Of a DNA stretch of 64,000 bases, positions 16,396-28,309 are shown piece by piece. The position numbers and the translations under genes were made by a program. The DNA lies in the NCBI GenBank assembly GCA_945862315.1, contig CAMAXW010000009.1, positions 1 to 64,000 of the forward strand, read 5' to 3'. Position 1 is the stretch's first letter. Every line of letters starts with the position of its first letter. The notes under the pieces are model-generated. The model made no database searches and was not told the origin of the DNA. It saw nothing but the letters and a program-made list of their open reading frames with translations. This DNA comes from Klebsiella pneumoniae (GTDB lineage Bacteria > Pseudomonadota > Gammaproteobacteria > Ga0077536).

Positions 16396-17205
16396 TCAGG
16401 CGGCGTCGCGGCGTGCCGCCGCGTGCGAGCGCCGACGCTCCTGCCGGGTGCGGCGAAGCTGGTTTAAGGTCAACACGAGGCCCGAGGCCGCGTAGCCCAC
16501 CATGCTCAGCAAGATCATGAGCGGGGGATCGATAGAAATCAGCCCGAAAGCCAGCACCAAACCAAATACCACCACGAAAGGAATGCGTCCCCGCAAGTCC
16601 AGATCTTTAAAGCTGTAGTAGCGCAGGTTGCTGACCATGAGCAGAGCGGCCGCAATGACCATACACACCACCAGGGCAACCATCACACCATGGCCCTGCA
16701 GGGTGTTGCTGTCCCCATACCAAATAAAAGCCGCCACCATGGCCGCCGCCGCCGGGCTGGGCAAGCCTTTGAAAAACCGCTTATCCACCACAGTCTTTTG
16801 CACATTGAAGCGCGCCAAGCGCAGCGCCGCGCCTGCGGTGTATAGAAAGGCCGCAAAAAACCCCAATTTGCCGATGTTCTGCAGCATCCACTGATAGGAC
16901 AGCAACGCGGGCGCCACCCCAAAAGACACCATGTCAGAAAGGCTGTCGTACTCGGCGCCAAAATCGCTTTGAGTGTTCGTGAGGCGGGCAATCCGCCCGT
17001 CCAGTCCATCTAAAAATATGGCGATGAGTATCGCCACCGCACCCGCCTCGTAGTGGCCTTTGGCGGCCGCGATAATGGCGTAGAAACCCGCGAACAAAGC
17101 CCCCGTGGTAAACAGGTTCGGCAGTAGATAAATACCCCGCCCACGCAACGTGCCCGTCGGGGGGACGATCAAGCGATGGATGTTGTCGGTTGGCCGCTCG
17201 CTCAT
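16396..17205 (-). CDS. pssA: CDP-diacylglycerol--serine O-phosphatidyltransferase
   Basis: 269 residues of an integral membrane enzyme making phosphatidylserine, the precursor of phosphatidylethanolamine. The CDP-alcohol phosphotransferase signature is complete: DGLDGRIAR, then the GAEYDSLSD segment with the second pair of aspartates (about 65-91). Six or more hydrophobic segments follow, and the tail is strongly basic (RRTRQERRRSH). The ATG at 17205 has GAGG upstream. The order ilvB-ilvH-ilvC-pssA is common in proteobacteria. A strong hairpin separates it from ilvC. Confidence 0.94.
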   Translation of the reverse strand: MSERPTDNIHRLIVPPTGTLRGRGIYLLPNLFTTGALFAGFYAIIAAAKGHYEAGAVAILIAIFLDGLDGRIARLTNTQSDFGAEYDSLSDMVSFGVAPALLSYQWMLQNIGKLGFFAAFLYTAGAALRLARFNVQKTVVDKRFFKGLPSPAAAAMVAAFIWYGDSNTLQGHGVMVALVVCMVIAAALLMVSNLRYYSFKDLDLRGRIPFVVVFGLVLAFGLISIDPPLMILLSMVGYAASGLVLTLNQLRRTRQERRRSHAAARRDAA

Positions 17206-17258
17206 TAAAGTCGCCTCTGCCGGGCGAGCCGGCCATAGGGTAGGAAATAGCCAGCTTA

Positions 17259-17294
17259 CACCGCCCGGCACGCGTTGCAATTGCCGGGCGGGTG
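17259..17294. terminator. Strong hairpin between ilvC and pssA
   Basis: CACCGCCCGGCA pairs with TGCCGGGCGGGTG across an 11-base loop: 12 pairs with one bulged base. It lies just after the ilvC stop on the minus strand. No U run follows, so it may reduce rather than stop read-through into pssA, or protect the ilv mRNA end. Confidence 0.5.
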
Positions 17295-17307
17295 ATCTTA
17301 GACGGGC

Positions 17308-18892
<1,585 letters not shown>

Positions 18893-18893
18893 C

Positions 18894-20624
18894 TTAGGCT
18901 AGCTCCCGCTCGCTGCTAGCGGAGGGTGCGAGATGCATTTCGTGGTGCCCCTTACCGGCGGCGATCATGGGGTACACGTTCTCGGTTTGGTCGGTAATGA
19001 AGTCCATCAGCACGAGGCGGGTCTTTTGCGCAAAGGCTTCTTTGAGTGCGCCTTCCACATCAGCCGGATTGTCAATTCGCATACCCACATGTCCAAAGGC
19101 TTCGGCCAGTTTTACAAAATCAGGGAGGGCTTCCAGATAGGAATGCGAATAGCGGCGCTCGTAAAAAAACTCCTGCCATTGCCGAACCATGCCCATGTAA
19201 CGGTTGTTCAGACTCACCACCTTGATGGGGAGGTCGTACTGCAAGCAGGTGGAAAGCTCCTGCACGCACATCACGAAGCTGGCTTCGCCGGTCACACAGG
19301 CCACTTGTTGATCCGGGAAGGCCAGTTGCACGCCCATCGCCGCCGGCAGGCCAAAGCCCATGGTGCCTAGCCCACCGGAGTTGATCCAACGTCGCGGCTG
19401 GTCAAATTTGTAGTACTGCGCGGCCCACATCTGGTGCTGCCCCACATCGGAGGTGACATAGGCATCGCCGTTGGTTACCCGATGCAGTGCCTCGATCACC
19501 GCTTGGGGTTTGATCAGCTTGCTGGTTTTGTCGTAGCGCAGACAATCGAGCTTCTGCCATTCGCGGATTTGCTGCCACCAGCGATCGGTGGTCCGATCAA
19601 CCGGTTTAACCCCCGTTTCCTCAAGCTGGCGGTTGAGTTCGCGCAGCACGTTGCTGATGCTACCCACAATGGGCACATCCACGCGGACATTCTTGGAGAT
19701 AGACGCCGGGTCGATGTCGATGTGGACGATTTTCGCGGTGGGGCAAAACTGCGCGAGGTCGCCGGTGACGCGGTCATCGAAGCGCGCACCAATGGCGATG
19801 AGCACATCGCACTGATGCATGGCCATGTTGGACTCATAAGTGCCATGCATGCCGAGCATGCCGATGAACTGCGGGTCGCTACCCGGATAAGCCCCGAGGC
19901 CCATCAGGGTATTGGTGACCGGAAATCCCAACAGGCGGGAGAACCGGATGAGTTCGTCAGAGGCGTTATCGATCACCACCCCACCACCGCTGTAAATCAT
20001 GGGCCGTTGCGCAGTGAGAATCAGCTGCGCGGCTTTTTTAATTTGGCCGGGATGGCCCTTGGTGTTGGGTTTATAAGATCGGATATCGACCGTCTCGGGA
20101 TACTCGTACACCGCCAGATTGGCGGTGACATCTTTCGGTAAGTCGATCACCACCGGACCCGGGCGGCCGGAAGTCGCGATATAAAACGCTTTTTTAACGG
20201 TGACGGCGAGGTCTTCTACCCGCTCGACGAGAAAATTGTGCTTCACGCAGGGCCGCGTGATGCCGATGGAATCGACTTCCTGAAAAGCATCGTTGCCGAT
20301 GAGGTGGGTAGGCACCTGACCGGTAATCACCACCATCGGGATGGAATCCATATAGGCGGTGGCGATGCCGGTCACCGCGTTGGTGGCCCCCGGCCCGGAC
20401 GTCACCAGCACCACGCCCGGCTTGCCCGTAGCGCGCGCATAGCCATCCGCAGCGTGGGTCGCGCCCTGTTCGTGGCGAACCAAAATATGTTTGATTATTT
20501 CTTGCTGGTGGAGGGCGTCGTAGATGTGGAGCACAGCTCCGCCCGGATAGCCGAACAGAAACTCTACGCCTTCGTCGATTAGAGCGCGGACTAGGATGTC
20601 GGCGCCCCGGATTGGATCACTCAT
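18894..20624 (-). CDS. ilvB: Acetolactate synthase large (catalytic) subunit
   Basis: 576 residues, TPP- and FAD-dependent, condensing two pyruvates (or pyruvate and 2-ketobutyrate). The catalytic glutamate is in RHEQGATHAADGYARA (about 50-65). The central domain has IGARFDDRVTGDL. The TPP/Mg motif is GEASFVMCVQELSTC (about 450-465) with the companion LNNRYMGMVRQWQ. The ATG at 20624 (MSDPIRGADILVRAL) has GAGGA upstream. The 41 residues in frame before it do not resemble protein. Confidence 0.96.
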   Translation of the reverse strand: MSDPIRGADILVRALIDEGVEFLFGYPGGAVLHIYDALHQQEIIKHILVRHEQGATHAADGYARATGKPGVVLVTSGPGATNAVTGIATAYMDSIPMVVITGQVPTHLIGNDAFQEVDSIGITRPCVKHNFLVERVEDLAVTVKKAFYIATSGRPGPVVIDLPKDVTANLAVYEYPETVDIRSYKPNTKGHPGQIKKAAQLILTAQRPMIYSGGGVVIDNASDELIRFSRLLGFPVTNTLMGLGAYPGSDPQFIGMLGMHGTYESNMAMHQCDVLIAIGARFDDRVTGDLAQFCPTAKIVHIDIDPASISKNVRVDVPIVGSISNVLRELNRQLEETGVKPVDRTTDRWWQQIREWQKLDCLRYDKTSKLIKPQAVIEALHRVTNGDAYVTSDVGQHQMWAAQYYKFDQPRRWINSGGLGTMGFGLPAAMGVQLAFPDQQVACVTGEASFVMCVQELSTCLQYDLPIKVVSLNNRYMGMVRQWQEFFYERRYSHSYLEALPDFVKLAEAFGHVGMRIDNPADVEGALKEAFAQKTRLVLMDFITDQTENVYPMIAAGKGHHEMHLAPSASSERELA

Positions 20625-20956
20625 TATTGATTCCTCACTGGGTTGTAGTAAGCGCCGAGATTGCCACCTCACGACCGGGGTGACGGCAGTGGGCGGCGTT
20701 CTGTGCCAAGGACCTCTTGAGTCTGGCGCGGCGGTTTTCCAAGGCAATAAACTATCGCCGAGGGCCTCGTACGATAAAGCGATTTGACCACTGGTTCAAG
20801 ACTGATATAGGCCGCGCTGCACAGCGACCTCACGGGCTAAAAGCCGCAAGCCCACGCGCCGCGTCACCGGGCTGGCGTTGCGTGCCGGGCCGCGAGTGTC
20901 GAGAATGCGGCAACCTGCGGTGAAGCCCCGCCACTCCCTGAATAGAGCCAAATCCC
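20625..20956. other. Divergent intergenic region between ilvB and proS
   Basis: 332 bases with starts at both ends and no gene inside. I looked on the minus strand for an ilv leader peptide rich in Ile, Val or Leu and found no ATG-initiated candidate and no clear attenuator. A plausible ilvB promoter is listed separately. No convincing proS promoter was found. Confidence 0.55.
20771..20799 (-). promoter_or_regulatory. Possible sigma-70 promoter for ilvBHC
   Basis: On the minus strand TTGAAC and TATCGT are separated by 17 bases, about 150 bases upstream of ilvB. It matches four of six and three to four of six consensus bases. A long leader would follow. Confidence 0.35.
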
Positions 20957-22669
20957 ATGCGAATTTCCAATCTCCTACTGCCCACTTTGCGCGAATCTCC
21001 CGCCGACGCCGAAGTTATCAGCCACCAGCTCATGTTGCGGGCGGGGATGGTGCGCCAACTTGCTGCCGGCGTTTACACCTGGCTACCACTCGGCCTGCGT
21101 GTTTTGCGCAAAGTGGAAACCGTAGTGCGGGAGGAAATGGAGCGCGCCGGCGCCCAGGAAGTGCTGATGCCCGGGGTGCTGCCCGCAGAGTTGTGGCAGG
21201 AATCGGGGCGCTGGGAGCACTACGGCCCGGAACTGCTGCGCTTCAGCGACCGTCACGAGCGCCCGTTTTGCCTAGGCCCCACGCACGAAGAAGTGATCAC
21301 CGACATCGTGCGTCGCGAGGTCAAAAGCTATAAGCAGCTACCGGTTAATTTCTACCAAATTCAGACCAAATTCCGGGACGAAATACGGCCGCGCTTTGGC
21401 ATCATGCGGGCGCGCGAATTTCTCATGAAAGATGCCTATTCTTTCCATCTCGACCGCGCCTCGCTGGAAGAAACCTACCAACAGATGTACGCCAGTTACA
21501 GCCGTATTTTCGAGCGTATTGGCTTGTCGTGGCGCGCGGTATTGGCCGACACCGGCAATATTGGCGGTTCGAAGTCCCACGAATTCCACGTGCTAGCCGA
21601 CGCCGGCGAAGACCTCATCGCCTTCTCCACTAGCGGCGACTTTGCCGCCAACGTCGAAATGGTGCCCGCCCCCGCACCAGCGGGCCCCCGTCCAGCACCC
21701 CAGGCCAACTTGAGCGAGGCTGCCACGCCCACCCAGCATTCCATCGAGGAAGTGTCGAGCTTCCTGGGGGTTAGCGCCGCGCAATGTCTCAAAACGCTGG
21801 TGGTCGCCGGCGAAAACGACACCTTAGTGGCGCTGGTGCTGCGCGGCGACCATGAGCTAAACGCTGTGAAGGCGCAGGCATTGCCAGCGGTGGCGAGCCC
21901 GCTGCGCTTTGCCAAACCACCAGAAATTTCGGCCGCGTTTGGCTGTGGACCCGGCACCCTGGGGCCGGTTGGCTGCCCTATCACCCTCATCGTGGACCCA
22001 GCGGCGGCGCACGTTGCCGATTTTGTTTGCGGCGCGAATGTCGCGGGCAAGCACCTGCAGGGCGTGAATTGGGGCCGTGATTTACCCGAACCGCTGGTGG
22101 CTGATTTACGCAATGTAGTGGCCGGCGATCCCAGCCCTGATGGACAGGGCGAACTCGAAATCAAACGCGGCATCGAGGTGGGTCACATTTTTCAGTTGGG
22201 CACCAAATACAGCGCAGCCATGAAAGCCACCGTGCTCGACGAAAAAAGCCGCGCTGTGACGCTCGAGATGGGGTGCTACGGCATTGGTGTCTCGCGCATC
22301 GTGGCGGCCGCCATCGAACAAAACCACGACGCCAAAGGGATAGTGTTTCCGGCCGCGATCGCGCCGTTCACCATCGCCATTGCGCCCATCCACATGCACA
22401 AATCGGCCACCCTGCGCGCAGCGGCAGAAGCGCTTTACGTGCGCTTAAAGGCAGAGGGGCTGGATGTTTTGTTCTACGACCGCAACGAGCGTCCCGGCGT
22501 CATGTTTGCCGATTTGGAACTCATCGGCATACCCCACCGCTTGGTGCTCGGCGACCGCGGGCTAGAGCGCGGCACGGTAGAGTACAAAGGGCGCACCGAC
22601 GAGACGGCGCAAGACCTGCCGTTGGAGGAGGCCATCGCGCTGATTAAAAACCAGCTGCTGGCCGGTTGA
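20957..22669 (+). CDS. proS: Prolyl-tRNA synthetase, bacterial type with editing insert
   Basis: 570 residues charging tRNA-Pro. Class II motif 2 is seen in [21 protein letters not shown] (about 137-157) and motif 3 near [19 protein letters not shown] (about 438-456). A YbaK-like insert occupies about 230-390 and clears mischarged alanyl-tRNA. The anticodon-binding domain is at the C-terminus ([19 protein letters not shown]). The start [13 protein letters not shown] is typical, although only a weak ribosome-binding site is visible. Confidence 0.96.
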   Translation: MRISNLLLPTLRESPADAEVISHQLMLRAGMVRQLAAGVYTWLPLGLRVLRKVETVVREEMERAGAQEVLMPGVLPAELWQESGRWEHYGPELLRFSDRHERPFCLGPTHEEVITDIVRREVKSYKQLPVNFYQIQTKFRDEIRPRFGIMRAREFLMKDAYSFHLDRASLEETYQQMYASYSRIFERIGLSWRAVLADTGNIGGSKSHEFHVLADAGEDLIAFSTSGDFAANVEMVPAPAPAGPRPAPQANLSEAATPTQHSIEEVSSFLGVSAAQCLKTLVVAGENDTLVALVLRGDHELNAVKAQALPAVASPLRFAKPPEISAAFGCGPGTLGPVGCPITLIVDPAAAHVADFVCGANVAGKHLQGVNWGRDLPEPLVADLRNVVAGDPSPDGQGELEIKRGIEVGHIFQLGTKYSAAMKATVLDEKSRAVTLEMGCYGIGVSRIVAAAIEQNHDAKGIVFPAAIAPFTIAIAPIHMHKSATLRAAAEALYVRLKAEGLDVLFYDRNERPGVMFADLELIGIPHRLVLGDRGLERGTVEYKGRTDETAQDLPLEEAIALIKNQLLAG

Positions 22670-22792
22670 AGCCACGCGGGGAGCGGCACGCCCAGCGCCG
22701 GCGGTTAAACCCGGCGGCGACGGCCCTCGACCACCAAGCCCAAGCGTCGCCAGTAACCGCGGTTACCGGTGGGTGCAACCCGCCACCGGTGA

Positions 22793-23452
<660 letters not shown>

Positions 23453-23453
23453 G

Positions 23454-24176
23454 TCAGTCTCCCAAGCGCAAAGTGGTGCGCACAAAAGGCACGGTGAGCA
23501 CGCGTCCAGCGCTGTGTGCGGTGCGGTCGAGTTCCTCGAGCGCCGTCTGTAAGCCCGCCCAATCGCGTGGCAGCCGTCGCAACAAAAATTGCGCCACGCC
23601 TTCGGACATCACCATGCCGCGCCGGGCGGCAGCGTTCGTCAGGGCCCGATTTTTGTCCTCGTCACCCAACGCCTCCAAGTGATAAATCAAGGACGCCGCC
23701 AGTCGGGATCGCAGGTCCGGCAGCGCGATGGGCAGCTCGTGCGGCGCGGCCGTGGCGCTCATCAGCAAACGCCGGCCGTTCAGTTGCAGGCGGTTGTAGA
23801 GATCGAATAAAGCCTGCGCCCAGGCAGGGTCGGCGGCGACGCACTCTAGGTCGTCCAAACACAGGGCCGCGAGGCCGTCGAGATCCTCCAACACCATCGG
23901 GCCATACCGCACCGCTTCACGCAGGGGCAAGTACATGGTGGGCACATCAGGGGTAACCACCGCCCCTACCGCCGCCTGCAGCAGATGCGACTTACCCGAC
24001 TCCCCGCCACCCCAGAGCAACAGGCACCCAGGACCAGTACCGGCGGCCCACTGGGCGCAAGCGCGCGTGGCTTCTAGGTTGGGTCCGGCGTAAAAACTCT
24101 CAAAGCTCATCACAGGTCGACGGAACAGCCCTAGCGTGAGTTGGCGCCAGTGTTCATCCGAGGTGTGGGCGTTCAT
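23454..24176 (-). CDS. hda: DnaA-homologue Hda, replication regulator
   Basis: 240 residues. The N-terminal clamp-binding motif QLTLGLF (about 12-18) would dock on DnaN. The AAA+ P-loop is WGGGESGKSHLL (about 55-66), and a DnaA-like lid follows, with the helical tail carrying RLPRDWAGLQTALEELDR. With the DNA-loaded clamp it stimulates ATP hydrolysis by DnaA and prevents re-initiation. The start overlaps the stop of the AI-2E-type permease by four bases. DUF2066-permease-hda is a conserved gammaproteobacterial order. Confidence 0.92.
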   Translation of the reverse strand: MNAHTSDEHWRQLTLGLFRRPVMSFESFYAGPNLEATRACAQWAAGTGPGCLLLWGGGESGKSHLLQAAVGAVVTPDVPTMYLPLREAVRYGPMVLEDLDGLAALCLDDLECVAADPAWAQALFDLYNRLQLNGRRLLMSATAAPHELPIALPDLRSRLAASLIYHLEALGDEDKNRALTNAAARRGMVMSEGVAQFLLRRLPRDWAGLQTALEELDRTAHSAGRVLTVPFVRTTLRLGD

Positions 24177-25258
24177 TCGTCGCTTGGCGGCGCGCCGATA
24201 TACAGGGCGCTACGCTGGTAGTCGTTGCGCCAGTGGCGCAGCAGGACCACCACGGCGGCGGCCACCGGCAGGGCCAGCAACACACCCACAAAGCCGAACA
24301 ACTGACCACCCGAAAGCACGGAAAAAATGACTGCAACGGGGTGCAATCCAATGCGCTCGCCGACGAGCAGGGGTGAGAGCACCATGCCCTCTAGTGACTG
24401 CGCTACGCCAAAAACGCACAAAACCGCCACCAGATGCCAGACGTCGCCAAATTGCAGCATCACGGCAATCCCCGCCAAGAGCAGGCCCACGATCACGCCG
24501 AGATAGGGCACGAAACTCACCAGACCGGCGATAACGCCGATCGAGAAAGCCAGTTCTAAGCCCACAGCCCACAGCCCCAACGTGTAGGCACACGCCATCA
24601 CCGCCATCAGGGTTAGTTGGCCGCGCAGAAATTCGGCCAGCACGCTGTCAATTTCCTGAGCGATCGCCACGAGGCGTGGCTCGTAGCGGCGCGGCAGCAG
24701 CTTACGAAACTCAGCCAGCAAATAATCCCAATCGCGCAACAAATAAAAGGTCACGACGGGCACCAACAGCACAAAGCTCAGCCAGCCCAGCAGCGCTTGG
24801 CTCGAGCGCCCCAGTTGAAGCAGCACATTGCTGGCCACCGTGGACACCTCACGCCAGTGCCCGGTGAGCTGATCGCGCAGCGCCGTGGCGTTTAAATCGA
24901 GTTTAAAATTGAAATGCTGGGACAACCACGGCAACACCTTCTCGTCCACATACACCAGCAAAGCGGGCAGTTTGCCAACCAGCACGGCCACCTGCTGTTC
25001 TAGCGCGGGCAGCACGATGACCAACCCCAGCACGGCGGCGCACAGCATACTAACGAAGACAATCACCACCCCGGGCATGCGTGACAAACCCCGCCGTTCT
25101 AGGCGGTCTACCAAGGGGTCGCCCAGATAGGCCAGCAAGGCGCTGGTCAAAAACGGGGCCAGCACGGGGCCGAGCAAATACAGCAGCCAAGCGAAGCCGC
25201 CAACCGCTGCCAGCATCCGCCATTGTTGGGAATCCGTAAGCTCGATCGGAGAATTCAT
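24173..25258 (-). CDS. AI-2E family membrane transporter (PerM-like)
   Basis: 361 residues with about eight hydrophobic segments: two helices at the N-terminus, a long amphipathic segment (about 90-145), then the conserved block ending VSFVPYLGVIVGLLLAGI. The final segment has GEQ-like HPVAVIFSVLSGGQLFGFVGVLLALP, the family signature. Members have been tied to autoinducer-2 export, Na/H antiport or permease roles, so the substrate is open. The ATG at 25258 overlaps the DUF2066 stop by four bases. Confidence 0.88.
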   Translation of the reverse strand: MNSPIELTDSQQWRMLAAVGGFAWLLYLLGPVLAPFLTSALLAYLGDPLVDRLERRGLSRMPGVVIVFVSMLCAAVLGLVIVLPALEQQVAVLVGKLPALLVYVDEKVLPWLSQHFNFKLDLNATALRDQLTGHWREVSTVASNVLLQLGRSSQALLGWLSFVLLVPVVTFYLLRDWDYLLAEFRKLLPRRYEPRLVAIAQEIDSVLAEFLRGQLTLMAVMACAYTLGLWAVGLELAFSIGVIAGLVSFVPYLGVIVGLLLAGIAVMLQFGDVWHLVAVLCVFGVAQSLEGMVLSPLLVGERIGLHPVAVIFSVLSGGQLFGFVGVLLALPVAAAVVVLLRHWRNDYQRSALYIGAPPSDE

Positions 25259-26277
25259 GGGGTCACCCACTGGTAGATTGCTGGTTGATTGGGCAGTGGC
25301 GAGAGTTGAGGGTTCAGCACCAGGCTCTGTGCCAACGCCGGTAAGCCGCCACGCGCGGTCACCGTCAACTGGATTTGATCACCACTGACCTGTGCGACTT
25401 CCAAGCGCTGGACGGCGTCCATGTCACGCAGAAGCCGCAGCATCTGACCATAATCCGCGGCATTGCGCAGGCCCTGCACGCGCAGGGTGAAGCTTGCCAG
25501 CGCGCCACCAAAAATCGCCGGGTCGGCGTAATGCGCAGCCACCCGATCGGTCGCGCGGTCGAGGGCGGCCCGCACGAGCGCCTCGGGGCTGGCGTCACTG
25601 GCAACCCAAGCCGTGGTTTGCCCATCCACAACCACCCGCCAGTCGCCCGTCCACTGGCCCTCAGGCGTGGCACGCAACACGCCGGCAAGTTGCGGCGCGG
25701 CACCACTCGGAATCGGGTCACTGCCCAAGCCCAACAAGGCATCCAACCAAGCGCCGGTATCGGGGGTGACCGGCGGGCGGGGCGCGGGCCGGCGTGTGAG
25801 TGGCAAACCCCGCGAGGCCGCCTGTTGGTCAATCGCCGTCACGACGGCGGCGTCTAATGGTAGGGGCTGACCCGTGGCGTCCATGCTCGCTAATCCCAGC
25901 TGCAGACGGGGTCGCTCTTTTGCCCACAAAATAAAACCCCGCTCGCGGAGTGCGGCCGCCAGCGCTGCGGGATCAAAATCTACGCGCAGCCGATAACCAT
26001 CCACGGCGTTCCCCGTTTGGGCCTGCCCAATCACGGTGGCAAAACTGCGTGCCCGAGCGAGCAACGGGCGGGCGCGGGCATCGGTGGCAGTGGCGCTATT
26101 GCCGGTGAGCTTGACCAAAACCACCGCCAGCGCCTCTACCACACCGCGATCGGTGGCGGCGATAGAGCGGTCACTCACCGGCACCTCGGTCCCATATAGC
26201 CCCTCCACAGAAGTGGCCATCGCGGGCACGCACAGCAGCACGCCCAGTAACAGCGCAAGGGGTTGGCGGAAAATCAT
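25255..26277 (-). CDS. DUF2066 exported protein
   Basis: 340 residues. The signal peptide (LALLLGVLLCVPAMA) ends at about residue 22. The mature start TSVEGLYGTEVPVSDRS and the following ATDRGVVEALAVVLVKLTGN are characteristic of DUF2066, which sits upstream of the permease and hda in many gammaproteobacteria. Function unknown; periplasmic location is expected. The ATG at 26277 faces purM, with a 95-base gap that holds no clear operator. Confidence 0.85.
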   Translation of the reverse strand: MIFRQPLALLLGVLLCVPAMATSVEGLYGTEVPVSDRSIAATDRGVVEALAVVLVKLTGNSATATDARARPLLARARSFATVIGQAQTGNAVDGYRLRVDFDPAALAAALRERGFILWAKERPRLQLGLASMDATGQPLPLDAAVVTAIDQQAASRGLPLTRRPAPRPPVTPDTGAWLDALLGLGSDPIPSGAAPQLAGVLRATPEGQWTGDWRVVVDGQTTAWVASDASPEALVRAALDRATDRVAAHYADPAIFGGALASFTLRVQGLRNAADYGQMLRLLRDMDAVQRLEVAQVSGDQIQLTVTARGGLPALAQSLVLNPQLSPLPNQPAIYQWVTP

Positions 26278-26372
26278 GGGGCGACGCTAGGCAAAGGCGT
26301 ATTTGAAGTCAAGGGAAGCACCAAAGGGAGCTCCAGTTTACGCCCCCCATGCCCCCCCGTTACCATGCCCAC

Positions 26373-27425
26373 ATGAATGATAAAGCACCGCCCTCCCTCA
26401 GTTACCGCGATGCCGGTGTCGATATCGACACCGGCGCGGCGCTCGTTGAACGTATCAAGCCATTTGCCAAAGCCACGCTGCGACCCGGCGTAGTCGGCGG
26501 ATTGGGAGGATTTGGGGGCTTATTCCGCCTGCCATCCGACCAATACCGCGAGCCGTTGTTGGTCTCGTCTACCGACGGCGTGGGGACCAAGCTAAAAATC
26601 GCCATTGACCTCAATCGCCACGACACCATCGGTATCGATCTGGTGGCCATGTGTGTGAACGACATCGTTGTGCAAGGTGCCGAACCGCTGTTTTTTCTCG
26701 ACTATTTCGCCACCAGCAAACTAGACCTCACCACCGCCGCCAGCGTGATCGAAGGGATTGCCGAGGGCTGTCGGCAAGCGGGCTGCGCGCTCCTGGGTGG
26801 GGAAACCGCCGAGATGCCCGACATGTACGCGCCCGGCCATTACGATTTGGCGGGTTTTAGCGTGGGCGTGGTCGAGGCTTCAGGCCTCATCGATGGCAGT
26901 CAAATTGCGGCCGGCGACGCCATCTTGGGACTGGCGTCCACCGGCATCCATTCCAATGGGTATTCGCTAGTACGCCGAATCCTGAGCAATAGTGGCCTTG
27001 CGTTGAGCACCTCCTTTGACGGCCGCACGCTGGGCGAGGCCTTGCTGGCCCCTACCCGCATTTATGTCAAAGCAGTGCTCAAGACCATCGCCAGCCATCC
27101 GGTGTTGGGACTGGCTCACATCACGGGCGGCGGCATTACCGACAACCTGCCCCGCGTACTACCCCCGGGGATACACGCTGAGATCGACCTCGCCGCGTGG
27201 ACATTGCCGCCCATTTTTGCGTGGTTGCGTGAGCACGGGCCGGTGAGCGACGACGAAATGCTCCGCACGTTCAACTGTGGGATGGGCATGCTGATGGTGG
27301 TGCGCGCGGCGGACGTGGCCGCGGTCCAAACCACCCTCGCCAAACACGGTGAATCTGGGCGAGTCATCGGCCACATCCGTGCGGGCGACAGCGCCGGGCC
27401 GTTGACCTACCTCAACGCGCTCTAG
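26373..27425 (+). CDS. purM: Phosphoribosylformylglycinamidine cyclo-ligase
   Basis: 350 residues forming aminoimidazole ribotide in purine synthesis with ATP. Motifs: GGFGGLF and [15 protein letters not shown] (about 60-74), then [30 protein letters not shown] and the late [16 protein letters not shown]. The ATG at 26373 starts [17 protein letters not shown], which matches the family. purN, the usual partner, is not adjacent; the next gene is convergent trmJ nine bases away. Confidence 0.96.
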   Translation: MNDKAPPSLSYRDAGVDIDTGAALVERIKPFAKATLRPGVVGGLGGFGGLFRLPSDQYREPLLVSSTDGVGTKLKIAIDLNRHDTIGIDLVAMCVNDIVVQGAEPLFFLDYFATSKLDLTTAASVIEGIAEGCRQAGCALLGGETAEMPDMYAPGHYDLAGFSVGVVEASGLIDGSQIAAGDAILGLASTGIHSNGYSLVRRILSNSGLALSTSFDGRTLGEALLAPTRIYVKAVLKTIASHPVLGLAHITGGGITDNLPRVLPPGIHAEIDLAAWTLPPIFAWLREHGPVSDDEMLRTFNCGMGMLMVVRAADVAAVQTTLAKHGESGRVIGHIRAGDSAGPLTYLNAL

Positions 27426-27434
27426 CGCGCCGGG

Positions 27435-28196
27435 CTACGTTTCGGCCAGCGCCTCGTCGATCGCGGTTAAGAAACCCCGCAGAATTTGCGCCTCGCTGTG
27501 CCGTAACTGCCCACTACCCACCAGCCGCGCCAGGCGATCGGGCAAGCGTTTGGGGCGCGCGGGGTTGAGATAGCCCACCCGCGTCATGGTGGCTTTGGCA
27601 TGGGCAATCAGACCGGCGAGCTCGGCCCCGGTCGCCAGTGGCTCGCTCGCGGGCAGTGCGGCAGCAACCCCAGACAAATCTGCCAGACGCCATTCGTAGG
27701 CGCAGATTTGTACCGCTTGCCCCAGATTCAGGGAACTGAAGTCGGCGGCCGTAGGAATGCGAATCGCGCGCTGACAAAGCCTCAGTTCGTCGTTAGACAG
27801 CCCTGTTTGTTCACGCCCAAAGACAATCGCCACCTGCGCGTCACCCGCTTGCGCCGCCGCCCATTCAGCCGCCTCGCGCGGCGGCGTCACCGGCCATTCC
27901 AGATAGCGCGGGCGCGCGGTGGTGCCCACAATGATGCCGCACGCCTCAACGGCTTCAGCAAGCGTATCCACCACCAGGGCTTGGGCTAGCACATCGTCTG
28001 CACCAGACGCGCGTGCGGTGGCTTCTGCCGCCGGAAACTGGCGGGGTCGTACCAGCACGAGCTGCCGCAGTCCCATCGTTTTCATGGCGCGCGCCGCCGC
28101 CCCAATATTGCCGGGGTGCGAGGTCTCCACCAAAACAATACGGGTGCGCGCGAGCAAGGTGGCGGCAGATGACAGTTCGTTTAAGGACTTTGACAC
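27435..28196 (-). CDS. trmJ: tRNA (cytidine/uridine-2'-O-)-methyltransferase TrmJ
   Basis: 253 residues of the SPOUT knot family that 2'-O-methylates position 32 of tRNA. N-terminal motif RIVLVETSHPGNIGAAARAMKTMGL (the arginine and asparagine of motif 1), central VFGREQTGLSNDEL (motif 2) and FSSLNLGQAVQICAYEW (motif 3). The start at 28196 is GTG without a good ribosome-binding site. A start nearer the conserved RIVLV segment is possible. Divergent from suhB. Confidence 0.93.
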   Translation of the reverse strand: MSKSLNELSSAATLLARTRIVLVETSHPGNIGAAARAMKTMGLRQLVLVRPRQFPAAEATARASGADDVLAQALVVDTLAEAVEACGIIVGTTARPRYLEWPVTPPREAAEWAAAQAGDAQVAIVFGREQTGLSNDELRLCQRAIRIPTAADFSSLNLGQAVQICAYEWRLADLSGVAAALPASEPLATGAELAGLIAHAKATMTRVGYLNPARPKRLPDRLARLVGSGQLRHSEAQILRGFLTAIDEALAET

Positions 28197-28309
28197 GCAG
28201 GGTTCGGCTTATCCGGTAGAATCCAGCGTCATTCTAGCGCGCGCGCCGGGCTCTGTGGCCGGTGCCGTGCAGCCGGCCCTTGGCCACCCGCGACTGAAAG
28301 GCCCATTCC

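Noticed and set aside
19434-20141. Open frame of 235 codons on the plus strand inside ilvB
   Set aside because: Antisense to a clear acetolactate synthase. The His/Asp-rich translation is a shadow of the real gene.
20625-20956. ilv attenuator with leader peptide
   Set aside because: No short ATG-initiated frame rich in branched-chain codons and no terminator-like hairpin in front of ilvB.
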